NCBI GenBank assembly: GCA_009823395.1
Contig: CM020503.1
Location: 1,201,001-1,265,000, forward strand
DNA from: Thamnaconus septentrionalis
Lineage: Eukaryota > Chordata > Actinopteri > Tetraodontiformes > Monacanthidae
Length of the DNA stretch: 64,000 nt
Direction: 5' to 3'
Part shown: one piece after another, positions 33,106-44,262 of the stretch
How positions within the stretch are numbered: the stretch's first letter is position 1
How the letters are laid out: every line of letters starts with the position of its first letter
Translations under genes and position numbers: made by a program
Notes under the pieces: generated by a model
Database searches by the model: none
What the model saw: only the letters and a program-made list of their open reading frames with translations
What the model was told of the DNA's origin: nothing

Positions 33106-34763
33106 GGTTAGTATCATTACAGCCGTAATAATGAATAGGGCTGAAAACTAGATGGGTTTTTTTTTTTTTTTGCTTCAGGGGCATCATCACACGGCCGTTC
33201 AGTCTTTACCAGTGAGAACTGCACACATGGAATTGACTAATAGTCACAAAGTACCACACTGATCGTTACATCAGATGGGAGCCTATAGTTTAAAAGTCCA
33301 GGGTGTATATTTTTTAAGGAAGCCTGCCTGATGGTTGGTTTCATATTGAGGGCACTATCAGTGCCCGGTCCTTATATACCGGGCACTGATTAAACGGCAA
33401 TATGATAGAAAATAGATCAAATTTGTGAATGTAGCAGCAATATTAATAACAACAAATAATATCAAAAACATTAAAGTTAAAGGATCATCAGATTTTGAGA
33501 GGAAACAGCGACATCATAGATTACAGGGTTTTTTACTCTCACTCCCCCTCCTGAGCTTGCCAGAGAACTGCGCACACAAACCTGAATAGCACGTCCACCT
33601 TCTTCTTCGTTGGTTTGTTTGAGGACACGAGCGGTCACCCTAAATACGCACTGTCAGGCGGGCTGTATTGTCCACAACAGGCTTTCTTAGAAATATGGCG
33701 CTGCAAGATGGCAGCTAACTGCCATCTTGCACCTGCGAGTTTACACTTTTATTAATGTTTTTATGGGCAGTGAGTTAAGCTTTTACCAATGTAAGAAATC
33801 ATAAATCAAGCCAAATTGTACACAAATCTTAGTTTTTGTACTAACATAGCTGATCATATAGGCTGATCGACGGCTCAGCAAGTTTTAGTTTTGATGTGTG
33901 CATGTATTTCAAATCCTGCTCAGTGTCCATAAATCTGCTTTGAAGTAAATGTGATGGTTCACACATTCATCAGTGTCATCATAAGTAACCACGCTGATGG
34001 AGGTCAGAGCTTTTCCTTTTTACATATTTTGTTTCTAAACAAAAAGTGACAGCTTGAATGTGACAGACATACAAAAGGTTAGCGCTAAACCATTGTCTTC
34101 CCTAGAAATACATCATCATTTATTTGCTAAAAAGAAAATAACTACTAATAAATCAAACAGCACCAGTAGATAACTGTATATTTTGTCCAGAGTGCTCATT
34201 CATTGGTGCTTCCCAGCAAGACTTGTTTTTCCAGGCAGAACCGCCCGCTGTGAACTGTGTGACGACGGTTCTCCTGCGAGAGACGTGGAGGAGGAGCTGA
34301 ACCCACAGCCAGCGTATGGTTGACCCGTCTCTGCCACCTTGAAGCCCTCTCACCCAAATGGAGCGTCCAAATTGCTCCGGTTGTCTCACCATCAAAGCTC
34401 CGATGGTTGAGCTGAATTACACAAATAGCAAACAGTTTTTTATCTCGGCTGGACACAAAACGACGCGGCCGGCATGTTTGTCCGCCCCTCCTGGGAGGCC
34501 CTTTGATTCACTATTAAGATTAAGCCGGCGCTGTTCGTTATCATCAGAGGGAACATTTGCCAACTCTGAACTGGACGAGTCCGGTGGAACGGCAGACACT
34601 GGGTTGAAGCACGTCTGCGCCGTGTTGTGGAAAATCAAAGGAAAATGTGATGCAGAAGACGTGGATGAGTCTGTAGTGGAGAAGAGTCCACTGCATTCCA
34701 AGTCTTTGGATGAAAACTCAATGTGATTTCAGATGGTAAATACGATGTCATGCTGTTCTTGAG
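33106..34763. other. Intergenic with one dispersed repeat
   Basis: 33322-33750 is dispersed repeat copy B. 34150-34740 is GC-richer with overlapping frames on both strands (longest 122 codons at 34358-34726), not recognised as any family and not called as a gene. Confidence 0.45.
33322..33750. repeat. Dispersed repeat, copy B, with inverted arms
   Basis: The interior and right arm (33400-33750) are the reverse complement of copy A at 25915-26310. The left arm (aaggaagcctgcctg...ggtttcatattgaggg, 33317-33356) resembles the start of copy A in direct orientation, so this copy seems to have long terminal inverted repeats. A 9-bp hairpin (AGTGCCCGG/CCGGGCACT) sits at 33359-33389. Confidence 0.65.
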
Positions 34764-35478
34764 CAGAGTCGGGAAGTAATGAAGTACAAATACTTTGTTA
34801 CTGTGCTAATGTAGATTTTTCTGGTATCTGGAATTTACTTGAGTATTTCTTCTTTACCTGTACTCCGTATATTTGTACACAAATATCTGTACTTTTTTAC
34901 TGCTTTCTTGGAAATACACACTTATTACTTTGTGTTTAAAAGTATTTAAAAGATAAATTCTGTTGAGAGTAATTCACCTATTATTATAGTTTCTTGAAGT
35001 TGAGTTATTTGAACAATACTAAAGTATAGTAACTATTAGTCAGCATAGCTCAAACAGAAAATTGAACTATCCTATAGTTCAATATAAAAGTGGATCATAT
35101 TTTAGAGGGAGTTCATTTTAAAGGACCTCAACATAGGGGTCACCATTCAGTACGTTGTCAGTACAGAGAAGAATAAACATGTAGAAAATAGCATTGGTTA
35201 TTGTATTAAAGCTGTAAACATCAACAATGGCTCACTGGACACAACTACTATATTATTCTATATTAAGAGTAAAGCTGTTCAAAAATATTTTCATTTTGCA
35301 AAATTATTAACAAATGTAAATTTTCACTTTTTACTTAAGTACATTTCAAAACCTGTACTTTCTTACTTTTACTTGAGTAAAGGAGTGGAATCAGTACTTT
35401 TACTTTTACTAGAGTATTTTTTACACAAGTATCCATACTTTTACTTTCGTACACAATGTGAATATTTTTGCCACCTCT
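34764..35478. repeat. 'AGTACTTTTACTT' dispersed element, copy 1 (hAT-like)
   Basis: Starts CAGAGTCGGGAAGTAATGAA and ends TTTTGCCACCTCTTG. The interior is made of 'tactttgttactgt', 'ttgtacacaaatatctg', 'acttttactagagta' words shared with 37488-38027 and, inverted, 54313-54976. The word CTTGAGCA is present at both edges, overlapping the ends, and is probably the target duplication. No coding capacity. Confidence 0.75.
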
Positions 35479-36553
35479 TGAGCAATGAACACTGAGGTTC
35501 AGTTTATTTTAGAAGCACTAACAGAGTTACAGGATCTTCTCTTTTTGAGCCATATGAATCAGAACATGAGTCTCACTGTTTCAGTTTGTGCAGTTGTGAT
35601 TGAGAGGTAGAGAACCAAAGTCCCCAACCACCAGCAAGCCAGACAAGCTGTTGATATCAACGTCTCAGCCTCTGCTAAGCTCCAAGTCCAAATCATGGAA
35701 ATAAGAAGATTGTCTTTTTAAATATGAAAACATGACTATCTCATCTTTCATCATCCAATGGAAAAGCTGACCAAAAATATTTGTATTCATTGAATTGTGT
35801 TTTGTTTTGTTTTGTTTTTTAAAATCCACTTTCTGGCTGATACCACTGGGATTCCCTGGTAGCTTTCCTTGGAACGTCGAAGTCCTCAAGGCCTTTCGGT
35901 TCCATCTTGGTTGTGAACTCAGGTCCCACCGGTGCCCCTCTCAGCGGCCCTGACGTGGAAGTGGAGGATGGAGGGTTTACAAAGGGACAGGAAGTCTTAT
36001 CTGAGATGCCGACTTCCTCACCATAAAGATGCAACAGTTAAGTGGCGCCCGTCACACGCTGTCACGTCAGTGCGGCAGAAAATTACCCACAATACCTCCC
36101 TTTCAGTGGCACGCAGGGGTAACGAGGGTGACTGGGGTCGGGGGAAGGGAGTGTTGGGGGACCAACTGTTGATCTTACAGATTGTCATCAAACATATCTG
36201 ATGATGAAGGGGTACAAAACAAGTCGTTTTAAGGATTGTTTAACTCACTGTTCCCCCAGCGCACGTTTCAGAGGGATCTTACCGTAAATGTGTGGCGCTC
36301 CGAATCGCACCATCCTGGGCTGAACACACGTGCAGATTGGGTTCATTCTTAGAAGGGTGAGGAATTGCAGTGTACCGTACTGGGAATGTTTCTTGATACT
36401 TCACACCCTCAATAATTACCGTGTTAGTGATGTGGCATAAGTAGTACGACGACATTAGCATGCTAGCCGATTCGTGGCTACATTTTCACACCTTGATGAG
36501 GCAGCAGTACCGTTGCAGGCTGCGCCAGATAAAATGACATTTTCACCATAGAA
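35479..36553. other. Intergenic, nothing firmly recognised
   Basis: One minus-strand frame (35819-36034, 71 codons) reads like protein but has no recognised family, no splice partners and no start context that stands out. Otherwise featureless. Confidence 0.4.
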
Positions 36554-37054
36554 CATAGGTGTCAAACTCTGGTTCCCAGGCCAAATTTGGCCCGCAGTGT
36601 ATATTTGGCCCACGGGGCAAAACAAAATCACTACTAGAGCCGGCCTGCACATGCACTGCTAATACTACAAATCCCAGGATGCTCTGTTCAATCAGAAATG
36701 GACCTTCATTGAATTGAAGCAATTTGGTTTATTGTTGTTATTTTATTTTTAAATTGATTCATAGCCCGTGAGAAAGGGTTACTGTTGAAATTTAAATCAG
36801 AGGGCTGCAAATAATATTTTTAATTTTTTTTTTATTGGAAATTCGATTTTCCAATAATATGAAGTTATTTGTTGTATAGTATTAAGCTTTGCTTGTTCCA
36901 TATTCAGGTTGAAGCACAACTTGTATGGATCCATATAAAAAGGTTCACTGCAATATCTGGAGGAAGATTTTTTTTCAATAAATAGCAATGTTGCTCGCGA
37001 CTTTGTCCAAGTTTGAAATTTTGGCTCACTGTGTATTTGAGTTTGACACCCCTG
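36554..37054. mobile_element. hAT-like MITE with GGTGTCAAACTC termini
   Basis: GGTGTCAAACTC (36558-36569) and its exact reverse complement (37039-37050) bound a 0.5-kb, non-coding, AT-rich element; full ends CATAGG...CCCCTG. The first 60 bp contain the 'ggccaaatttggccc' word common in this class. No convincing target duplication remains. Confidence 0.7.
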
Positions 37055-37487
37055 CTAAAAGGTTTGGTTAATAGTCAACCTTTTGCAAGTCACAGGTCAG
37101 AAAATTGGCGGTAGACAAAGTTGCCGCTTCTGGTAAGTGCAGAAGAGCAGTGCACAATTGGGAACAACCTGTATCGAGATTAGCGCTCCACATAATAGGA
37201 GTAGTGAAGTGCAACTTAGGGGAGCCTGTGATTTGGAACGCAGCTAATGTAAGAAGCTGGTTAGTGGGACTGAAGCCGAAACCTTGAAAGCTCAACAGTC
37301 TCTGATGTGGTTGTGACTATAATTGTACTCTTGATAAAAAGCAGCTGCCACAATTCAGCTCCTCGTGGACACATCTTCAACCCAACAGCAGTTCACCCAG
37401 ACATGCGGCCACGTTTGTGCAAGTGTGGCTTCATCAGCCTCTCCGTCGCCTCTTCAGCCCAACCTAACTTCAGCGTTTCACTGTTTC
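37055..37487. other. Intergenic, nothing recognised
   Basis: Open on both strands for about 60-75 codons at 37068-37295 but without recognisable similarity. Confidence 0.4.
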
Positions 37488-38027
37488 CAGAGGTGAGAAG
37501 TAAGAAGTACAATTACTTTGTTACTGTACTAAAGTTGATTTTTCAGGTATCAGTACTTCAATCAGTACTTCAATTGAGTACTTTTATTTTGAGTAGTTTT
37601 TGACAACTTTTTACTTTTACTCCCTACATTTGTACACAAATATCTGAACTTTTCTACTCCTTATAATAGAAAAACACGCTTGTTACTTTTGTGTTCAAAA
37701 GTGTATAAAAGATACAAATTCTGTAATTCACTTATCACTATAGTTTTTGCTTGAAGTGGAGCTATTTGAACTCTGCTATTGTGTAGTTAAATATAAAACT
37801 GGATCATGTTTTAGAGGGAGGTTGATTTTAGACTTATGGTTAAATTGTTGTTTCTCTAATTGGAAAAAATAAATATTTTATACTTTTCACTGAAGTTCAT
37901 TTCAGAATCTGTACCTTCTTACTTTTGCTTGGGTAAATGAGTTCAACCTTTTACCAGAGTCTTTTTTACACAAGTATCTTTTTTACTTTGATTTAAGTCC
38001 AGAACGTGAATACTTTTCCCACCACTG
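37488..38027. repeat. 'AGTACTTTTACTT' dispersed element, copy 2 (hAT-like)
   Basis: Starts CAGAGGTGAGAAGTAAGAAG and ends, reverse-complemented, CAGTGGTGGGAAAAGTATTC, an imperfect inverted repeat. Same orientation and same internal word order as 34764-35478 but shorter. Confidence 0.78.
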
Positions 38028-38624
38028 AGTCTTTTAAAGAAATCGCATCACGATTCCAACCAAAGGACATCTGCATAATCACCAGTCAGGATCCAATGTG
38101 GGCAATGCCCCACACTTGAATTTCATCTAATTTTCCCTTCATCAAAGCATTTCGTACACAGCCGTAAATATGGAGTTGTCTCTCCTCAGATGATGCACAC
38201 ATCAGTCGCGTGACGTGTTCAAAATCTCAATCATTATTTGCACAGCCTGAAGAGGCTGTAGTGCGATTGTCTGCCAAGTCATCCATCGCAGACATTTCCA
38301 CTCTACAAACACTGTTGCCTCCACAAGCCGGTGCTGTGATGGGGCAGCAATCTCATTTATTTATTTAGTTTTACCTTCGGGGTCCATGTTACTTGACCTG
38401 CTTCATCCCGCTGTGCTTTTAGCCACCTCAGCCTGCCAGGTGAACCAACTTTGCTGCGCTCATGTTTGAGTTTGCCTCTTTTCCAGTTTGCCATTGTGCG
38501 TGCGCGTACGCGTGCGCGCGAGCAGGGCTGGTCTCTTACATCACCGCCGCCCTGCTGGATATTTGCTGGCGGCTGGGGGCCGCCCTCAGTCGGACTTGCA
38601 GGAGGACCAGAGAGGAGTGCAGCA

Positions 38625-38657
<33 letters not shown>

Positions 38658-38850
38658 GCAGCAGCAGCAGCGGGAGCCGGTGCGCCAACATGCGGGCTGT
38701 GTGCGGTGACCTGTGCGCCCAGCAGGGCCGGATCTCCACTGCCTGCTGAGACGGGGGGCGGGGGGAGGAGTGGGGGATCCCCGACCTGGGGCTGCCTGTG
38801 AAGGCGCTGAAGTTGCGTTGGACCACCTGCACGCAGGAGAAGTGGGGATT

Positions 38851-38885
<35 letters not shown>

Positions 38886-38921
38886 TGTGCGGGTCTCACC
38901 TGGGCGGCGCGGCGGGAGGAC
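38028..38921 (+). promoter_or_regulatory. nog: noggin upstream region and probable 5' UTR
   Basis: 38028-38450 shows nothing specific. From about 38490 the sequence becomes CpG-rich, as at vertebrate developmental promoters. It contains an AGC repeat (38625-38671) and a T31 run (38851-38881) ending 40 bp before the noggin start. Frames through the AGC tract (poly-Ser, poly-Ala, poly-Gln) are taken as 5' UTR artefacts or upstream frames, not genes. No TATA box was identified. Confidence 0.45.
38625..38671. repeat. AGC trinucleotide repeat upstream of noggin
   Basis: About 14 AGC units with two GGC/GGG-type interruptions, within the probable 5' UTR. Confidence 0.9.
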
Positions 38922-39602
38922 ATGATGGATAACTCCTGGTACCTGCTGGCTCTGTTTGTGCTCCTTCTCTCGCTGGGCTTCAGGATCGAGCAGGCCACGT
39001 GCCAGCACTACTACCTCCTCCGGCCGGTGCCCAGTGACACTCTGCCCATCGTGGAGCTAGAGGAGCACCCGGACCCGGTGCTGGACCCTCAGGAGAAGGA
39101 TCTAAACGAGACGGAGCTCAGGTTGGTGCTGGGCGGCCACTTCGACCCGCGCTTCATGTCCGTGTCGCCGCCGGGGGACAAGCACGCAGCGAGCGAGGAC
39201 GAGCTGCTGGTGGAGGCGGAGCTGCGGCAGAGACTCTCCGGGACCATGACCAAGGAGATCCGAGCCATGGAGTTCGAGGTCCAGAGCGGCAAGAAGCTGA
39301 AGCCGAGCAAAAAACTGCGCAGGCGGCTGCAGCTGTGGCTGTGGTCGTACGCCTTCTGCCCGGTGGTCTACTCCTGGAACGACCTGGGCGGCAGGTTCTG
39401 GCCGCGCTACGTCAAGGTGGGGAGCTGCTTCAACAAGAGGTCCTGCTCGGTGCCCGAAGGGATGCTGTGCAGGCCGGCCAAGTCCTCCCACCTGACGGTG
39501 CTGCGCTGGAGGTGCCTGCAGAAGAAGGGCGGCCTCAAGTGCTCCTGGATCCACGTCCAATACCCCGTCATCTCGGAGTGCAAGTGTTCCTGCCACACCT
39601 GA
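38922..39602 (+). CDS. nog: Noggin, secreted BMP antagonist
   Basis: Intact single exon, 226 residues; start is MM at 38922 (a second ATG follows directly), stop TGA at 39600-39602. Noggin dimers bind BMP ligands outside the cell and block receptor contact, patterning neural, skeletal and joint tissue. Visible: signal peptide (about 1-26, [13 protein letters not shown] core); the N-terminal clip that covers [24 protein letters not shown]-glycosylation site NET at 62-64; basic heparan-sulphate-binding stretch [12 protein letters not shown] (124-135); then the cystine-knot domain [20 protein letters not shown]...[20 protein letters not shown] ending SECKCSCHT. Intronless, as in other vertebrates. 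Two features differ from human noggin as recalled: an extra Cys at 27 next to the predicted cleavage site, and two residues (HT) after the last Cys. Fish have several noggin paralogues; which one this is was not decided. Confidence 0.97.
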   Translation: MMDNSWYLLALFVLLLSLGFRIEQATCQHYYLLRPVPSDTLPIVELEEHPDPVLDPQEKDLNETELRLVLGGHFDPRFMSVSPPGDKHAASEDELLVEAELRQRLSGTMTKEIRAMEFEVQSGKKLKPSKKLRRRLQLWLWSYAFCPVVYSWNDLGGRFWPRYVKVGSCFNKRSCSVPEGMLCRPAKSSHLTVLRWRCLQKKGGLKCSWIHVQYPVISECKCSCHT

Positions 39603-39611
39603 GAACCTAGG

Positions 39612-39614
<3 letters not shown>

Positions 39615-39698
<84 letters not shown>
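39615..39698. repeat. (ATT)28 repeat in noggin 3' UTR
   Basis: Uninterrupted ATT for about 84 bp starting 12 bp after the stop codon. A shorter ATT run follows at 39806-39820. Confidence 0.97.
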
Positions 39699-39700
<2 letters not shown>

Positions 39701-40839
39701 ATCCGCTTTTCAAACCTTTTGTCTGTAAAATATTCCCATGCTGCACCATGAGCAGAATGTATATTTGAACATTTGTTTTTGTGTTTTGTAAAATACAACT
39801 CAGTGTTATTATTATTATTATCATCATCAAATCTACTGTATTTTTAACGCATCTTGATTAAATCTGTTTATTTATAACTTTTTGAAGCTGTTTTCATTAA
39901 GAGTGATCTATAAAGCATCTATGAAGTGATAGAAATCTTGTCAGTTGAGTCACGGTGGTCTATAGTTGGCTGACACCCACCTACTCATAATACATCTGGA
40001 CCTCACACTTCTCACACAAAATTAAAAAGAGACTGATTTACTAAAGTGGTGTGATGCAGGCCTGCACGTCCTCCTCAGTGATATTGGGAGTTGGCGTTCT
40101 TTTCATTAACAAGCGGTAAATTTGATGAGTGGATGTTGGTTTCACTTCTGCACACACATCAGTTCACCTGAGTCAGGCACCTCTAACTTGTGTTTCCGAA
40201 TTTGAATTTCCAAAGGTGCCTTCTTCATGTGGTGCTCCAGTCTGTTGCTTCTGAGATTTTTTTTTTTTTTTTTATTTTTGACACAATGCAGTTCACACAA
40301 CTTGTTCAGTGGTACCTGTAAACAGCGTTTCGTGTCATGCACTAAAAAGTAACACCACTGCAGTAATCTATTCCCTTTGCAGTAACTTTAAACACTTAAC
40401 TTGATATTCAGTGAGCATAAACATAACCCTGTAATTATTCCTCTGGCATACAACTCTGCCCCTGTTCTCTGGACCCTCTTCCTTCTTGCAAAATTGTACT
40501 AAAATGAGAACAAATTCAGTCCATCAGTCTTACCTTGCAGGTGTGATTAGGGCCACATAGGCCAACCCTTCTCCCTTTTGCAGGGACTGAGAGACGCAGA
40601 CAGCTATTTGTTATCTGTTGCCATGGTGAACAAGAAAATCCGATTTTTATGAACGTCATTGGCCTTTTTTCATGGCTGAGTTGTTGAAGCTGCTCCTGGA
40701 GCAAGACCCTGGTATCTTACCGCCATCGTGTGGATGATAACATGAAACTGCAGAAAGGTAAAATTTAAGGCAGACAGACAGACAGACAGACAGACTGGCA
40801 CCACAACTCTGTTCAAGTAGATTTTTTCAATCGCTGCTT

Positions 40840-40905
40840 ATCAGTGTGAGAATTAAACCCCCAACCTTTTCATTGTGAGGTTGCAGCCTCGCGTTTCCGT
40901 CATTT
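40840..40905. mobile_element. Possible L2/SINE-type 3' tail remnant
   Basis: 'gagaattaaacccccaaccttttcattgtgaggttgcagcctcgcg' resembles the 'TCGAACCCACGACCTTCTTGCTGTGAGG' tail shared by L2-like LINEs and SINEs. Short and diverged. Confidence 0.35.
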
Positions 40906-41594
40906 GCCAACAATAATAAAACATTTCGAATTATTATATTTTAATTCAATTACATTCTAATTAAAATACACATTTAATAAACCAGTTTCAACTTGAACTT
41001 AATGTCATTAGGTAATACAAAGTGAACATGAAAGGCCTCAAAGATAAATTGCCTTTATGGTATCTACGTATATTAGCATTACACAAATACTTCATGAGTC
41101 CTATACATCACAGAGCATCATTTTCATTTAACAGTGTGCAACAGCCCCTCATTATTCCTCTAGTTCATTCCATAAAGGTATAAGCGATGTAAAGTTTCAA
41201 TGGACTTGACGTTTTTTTGTGCAGTTCTCTTGCTTTCCACAAGAGGGCAGTAATATCCCGTGTTTCTCCATAGAACGACCTCGGTTTTCCTTACTGAACA
41301 GAACATACCAGTATCATCGTTCTGTCGTGGCGCTGCTGAAACGACTTCTAGTTCACCAAAACAGCATCGAATTAATGCATCCCTCCCAGTTCTCAAGTAT
41401 CACTTCTTGTTCACTTGTAGTTGAATTTCTATTGCAGTGAAAGTTTTTGTCCCTAGACGCTTACCGTTCTTCCTGATGTGGGTGTGGACCGCTGGGCAGA
41501 TCATGACCACACAAATAATGGAGAAGAAGCGATACTAGTCTGCCGCTTCTCAGTGGGGAAAATTCATTTCCACTTGAGAATATATATTCTTTAG

Positions 41595-41603
41595 TATATA
41601 AAA
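41595..41603 (+). promoter_or_regulatory. chmp6: Candidate TATA box of chmp6
   Basis: TATATAAAA lies 42 bp before the chmp6 ATG. If used, the 5' UTR would be under 20 nt. ESCRT genes usually have TATA-less promoters, so this may be chance in an AT-rich stretch. Confidence 0.3.
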
Positions 41604-41644
41604 CAAGCCCCGGGTCTAGAGGTCCGCGGTGATGCTGTGTCAAG

Positions 41645-41707
41645 ATGGGAAATTTGTTTGGAAAAAAGAAGCAAACGAGAGTCACGGAGCAAGACCGTGC
41701 GATTTTG
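41645..41707 (+). CDS. chmp6: chmp6 exon 1
   Basis: ATG with the MGNLFG myristoylation signal; 21 codons, phase 0, donor gtgagt at 41708. Confidence 0.96.
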
Positions 41708-44102
41708 GTGAGTAGCTATCACTAGCTAGCAGAGCACTAGCGTTAGCATTAGCATCTAAACTGCCCTCCACACCGGCAAATATATACATGCATTCAAAGC
41801 CCCGGCGTCGGAAGTAACCTGTACTCTTACTCCTTGTTCGTCAAACAAATAACAACAATCCCCAGCTCAACGGTGTATTTAATCATCTTCCAAATTGAAA
41901 CCTGCTAACTGCTATAGTCAACTTCTTCTTAGGTGTTGGAAAGTTGGATAAAGTTTGCCGAATTCGTCCCTGGAGTCCAACTAAAATATGTCGTGTTTTA
42001 TGACAAAAATATCACTAATGGTTTGGTTTATCCTGCGAATTTTCCGTCGTATTACATGGGGGTTTATAAACTCTGTTAGAAAACTCGGAGTTCTTTTAAA
42101 ACACCGCAGAATCGGAGCCTACTTCAGTTCAAGCAGGATCTTGTTGACGCGACTAACGAGCTTGTTGCTGACTAATGACCCAGTGCTGACAACCTGGCAC
42201 GACTGTTACCCTCCGACCGACGGTCACGTCTCGTCTCTTTGCTTTACGGCAGCAACTGAAACAGCAGCGAGATAAACTGCGGCAGTACCAGAAGAGGATC
42301 CAGCTGCAGCAGCAGAAGGAGAGACTTCTGGCCAAGCAGCTGGTCAAGGATGGCAAGAAGGAGTGAGTGCCGACCCAGGGGGAGGCGGCTGGCTGACGTC
42401 ACTTCCTGATCTTTTTATAATGTCACAAAATTGTTTTTGATTGGTTTCATGGTGCGGACAGGTTTAACGGTTTCACTGGGTTTGTGATGTTGACAGAAAA
42501 GCTGTGCTGCTGCTGAAGAAGAAACGCTACCAGGACCAACTCCTGGACAGGACTGACAATCAGATCAGCAACCTGGAGCAGCTGGTGAGCCCATGGAGCA
42601 TCAATCAATCAGCATAATGTGTTACAGTGTGACTTGACTGTTGGTGACACCTGTGTGTTTTCCAGGTCCAAGACCTGGAGTTTGCTCAGATTGAGACTAA
42701 AGTCATCGCTGGGTTGAAAACCGGAAACGAGTGTCTGAAGAAAATGCACGAGGTGAGAGTTTCTCCTTTCAAAATAGCCAGCATGCACCACAGCCGCTGT
42801 GTCTGTTGGTATTAATGAGCCGGATGTCCCGCCCCCCTGTGTCAGATGATGTCTATTGAAGAAGTAGAGCGCATCATGGATGAAACTCAAGATGCCATTG
42901 AATACCAAAGGGTGAGTGCAGGAGACTCTGAAGGAGTTCCAGGGTTGGTTCTGCTGAAGCCTCAGCCTTATATTTTGTTGTGTGCAGCAAATCGACGAGA
43001 TGCTGGCCGGGTCGCTGTCGCAGGAGGATGAGGACGCTGTGCTGGCTGAGCTGGAGGCCATCACTCAGGTACGTCTCCACTGCCAGCCTGCCCAGCTGCG
43101 CCCGCAGCTCCAGTGCTTCGCAGCTGATTGGTCTCCTTCCCTCAGGGAGACATGGAGCTTCCCAGCGTGCCCACAGACCAGCTGCCCGACGTCCCAGAAT
43201 CCTCGGAGAAGACAGCAGGTTTGCTGGTTCCTGTAATTATAAATTAATGTTTTTTGTTTTGTTTTTTGCTTCAAGAAAACATAACTATTGTGAATTACAG
43301 TGGGCTAAATCTAAGTTGCTTATAGGTTCCAGTGTATAAAAATTGGCTTGTTTTATAATTTCTATATTTGTATTGCAGCAGCAATTAACTTTAGTGGGGC
43401 TCAGAACGCTTTGGTTAATACTGTTGACCCTTATGCAAACGCTGTCCTGTCCCAACTGTCAAAATATAGAAGATGAAACCATCACAAAACTCACAAAATC
43501 GTTGATTGTTGAACAAAAATAAACACAAAACTTGAGTCCACAAAAGGCACAAAACTGCATCGGCAGGAGCACCGTCAGCATGTTAGCGTGCTGGGTTACA
43601 TTAAATCAGTGTCAAAAGTGAAACTTAGACTGCAGGCAGAAGATGGAGTTTGCGTTGACAGCTAATAACTCAGGTGAAGCATGTTTGATAACATGAGTAG
43701 CAAGGCCACTCTCATAGTTCAAGCAGTGATGTCATATTAAAAAGTATTAAAAGGAAGGTGTTCGACCATCGAGACTGTGGCAGTCTGTCCATTTTCTCTC
43801 CTGAAAATATATCAGCCACTAGGTGGTGCTAGCTAACCACTGTGGTGACTGTAAAAGATAGACTGCTGCAGAAACGTTTAATGCTACAGTTCACCTTCAT
43901 GACTCAACAAGATTATTTTCCAAATACAACAAAAGTTGCTCGAAGTCGCGGAACACACACAATCCTCATTCATTTAATTCCTTTTCAAACTTTAACTGTT
44001 CCTAACATTCATTCATTCATCTTCTATTAATTGTTGTCACAGGGTTGCGTGATCAGTGAAGGCAGGGTACACCCTGGATAAGTCGCCAGTTCATCTGTGG
44101 CC

Positions 44103-44135
<33 letters not shown>

Positions 44136-44226
44136 CACAGGAGAACATGTCCACACAGAAAGGTTCAGAACCCACGACCTTCTTGTTCCTAACATTTTAC
44201 ACCAAGAAGAAGGTGGAGCCACTGAG

Positions 44227-44262
<36 letters not shown>

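Larger units (their letters stand above)
39603..41594. other. noggin 3' UTR and short intergenic spacer
   Basis: After the ATT repeat the sequence is AT-rich. There is a T18 run (40257-40274), a GACA repeat (40770-40793), and at about 40840-40905 a stretch resembling the 3' tail of L2-type elements. No gene recognised between noggin and chmp6. Confidence 0.5.

Noticed and set aside
34358..34726. 122-codon plus-strand frame near 34.4 kb
   Set aside because: The opposite strand is also open, no family is recognised and no splice or promoter context was found.
35819..36034. 71-codon protein-like minus-strand frame
   Set aside because: No recognised domain, no partner exons; could be a relic but cannot be supported.
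38451..38801. Poly-Ala/poly-Gln/poly-Ser frames upstream of noggin as a separate gene
   Set aside because: All three frames are open only because of the AGC repeat; position and CpG content fit noggin 5' sequence.
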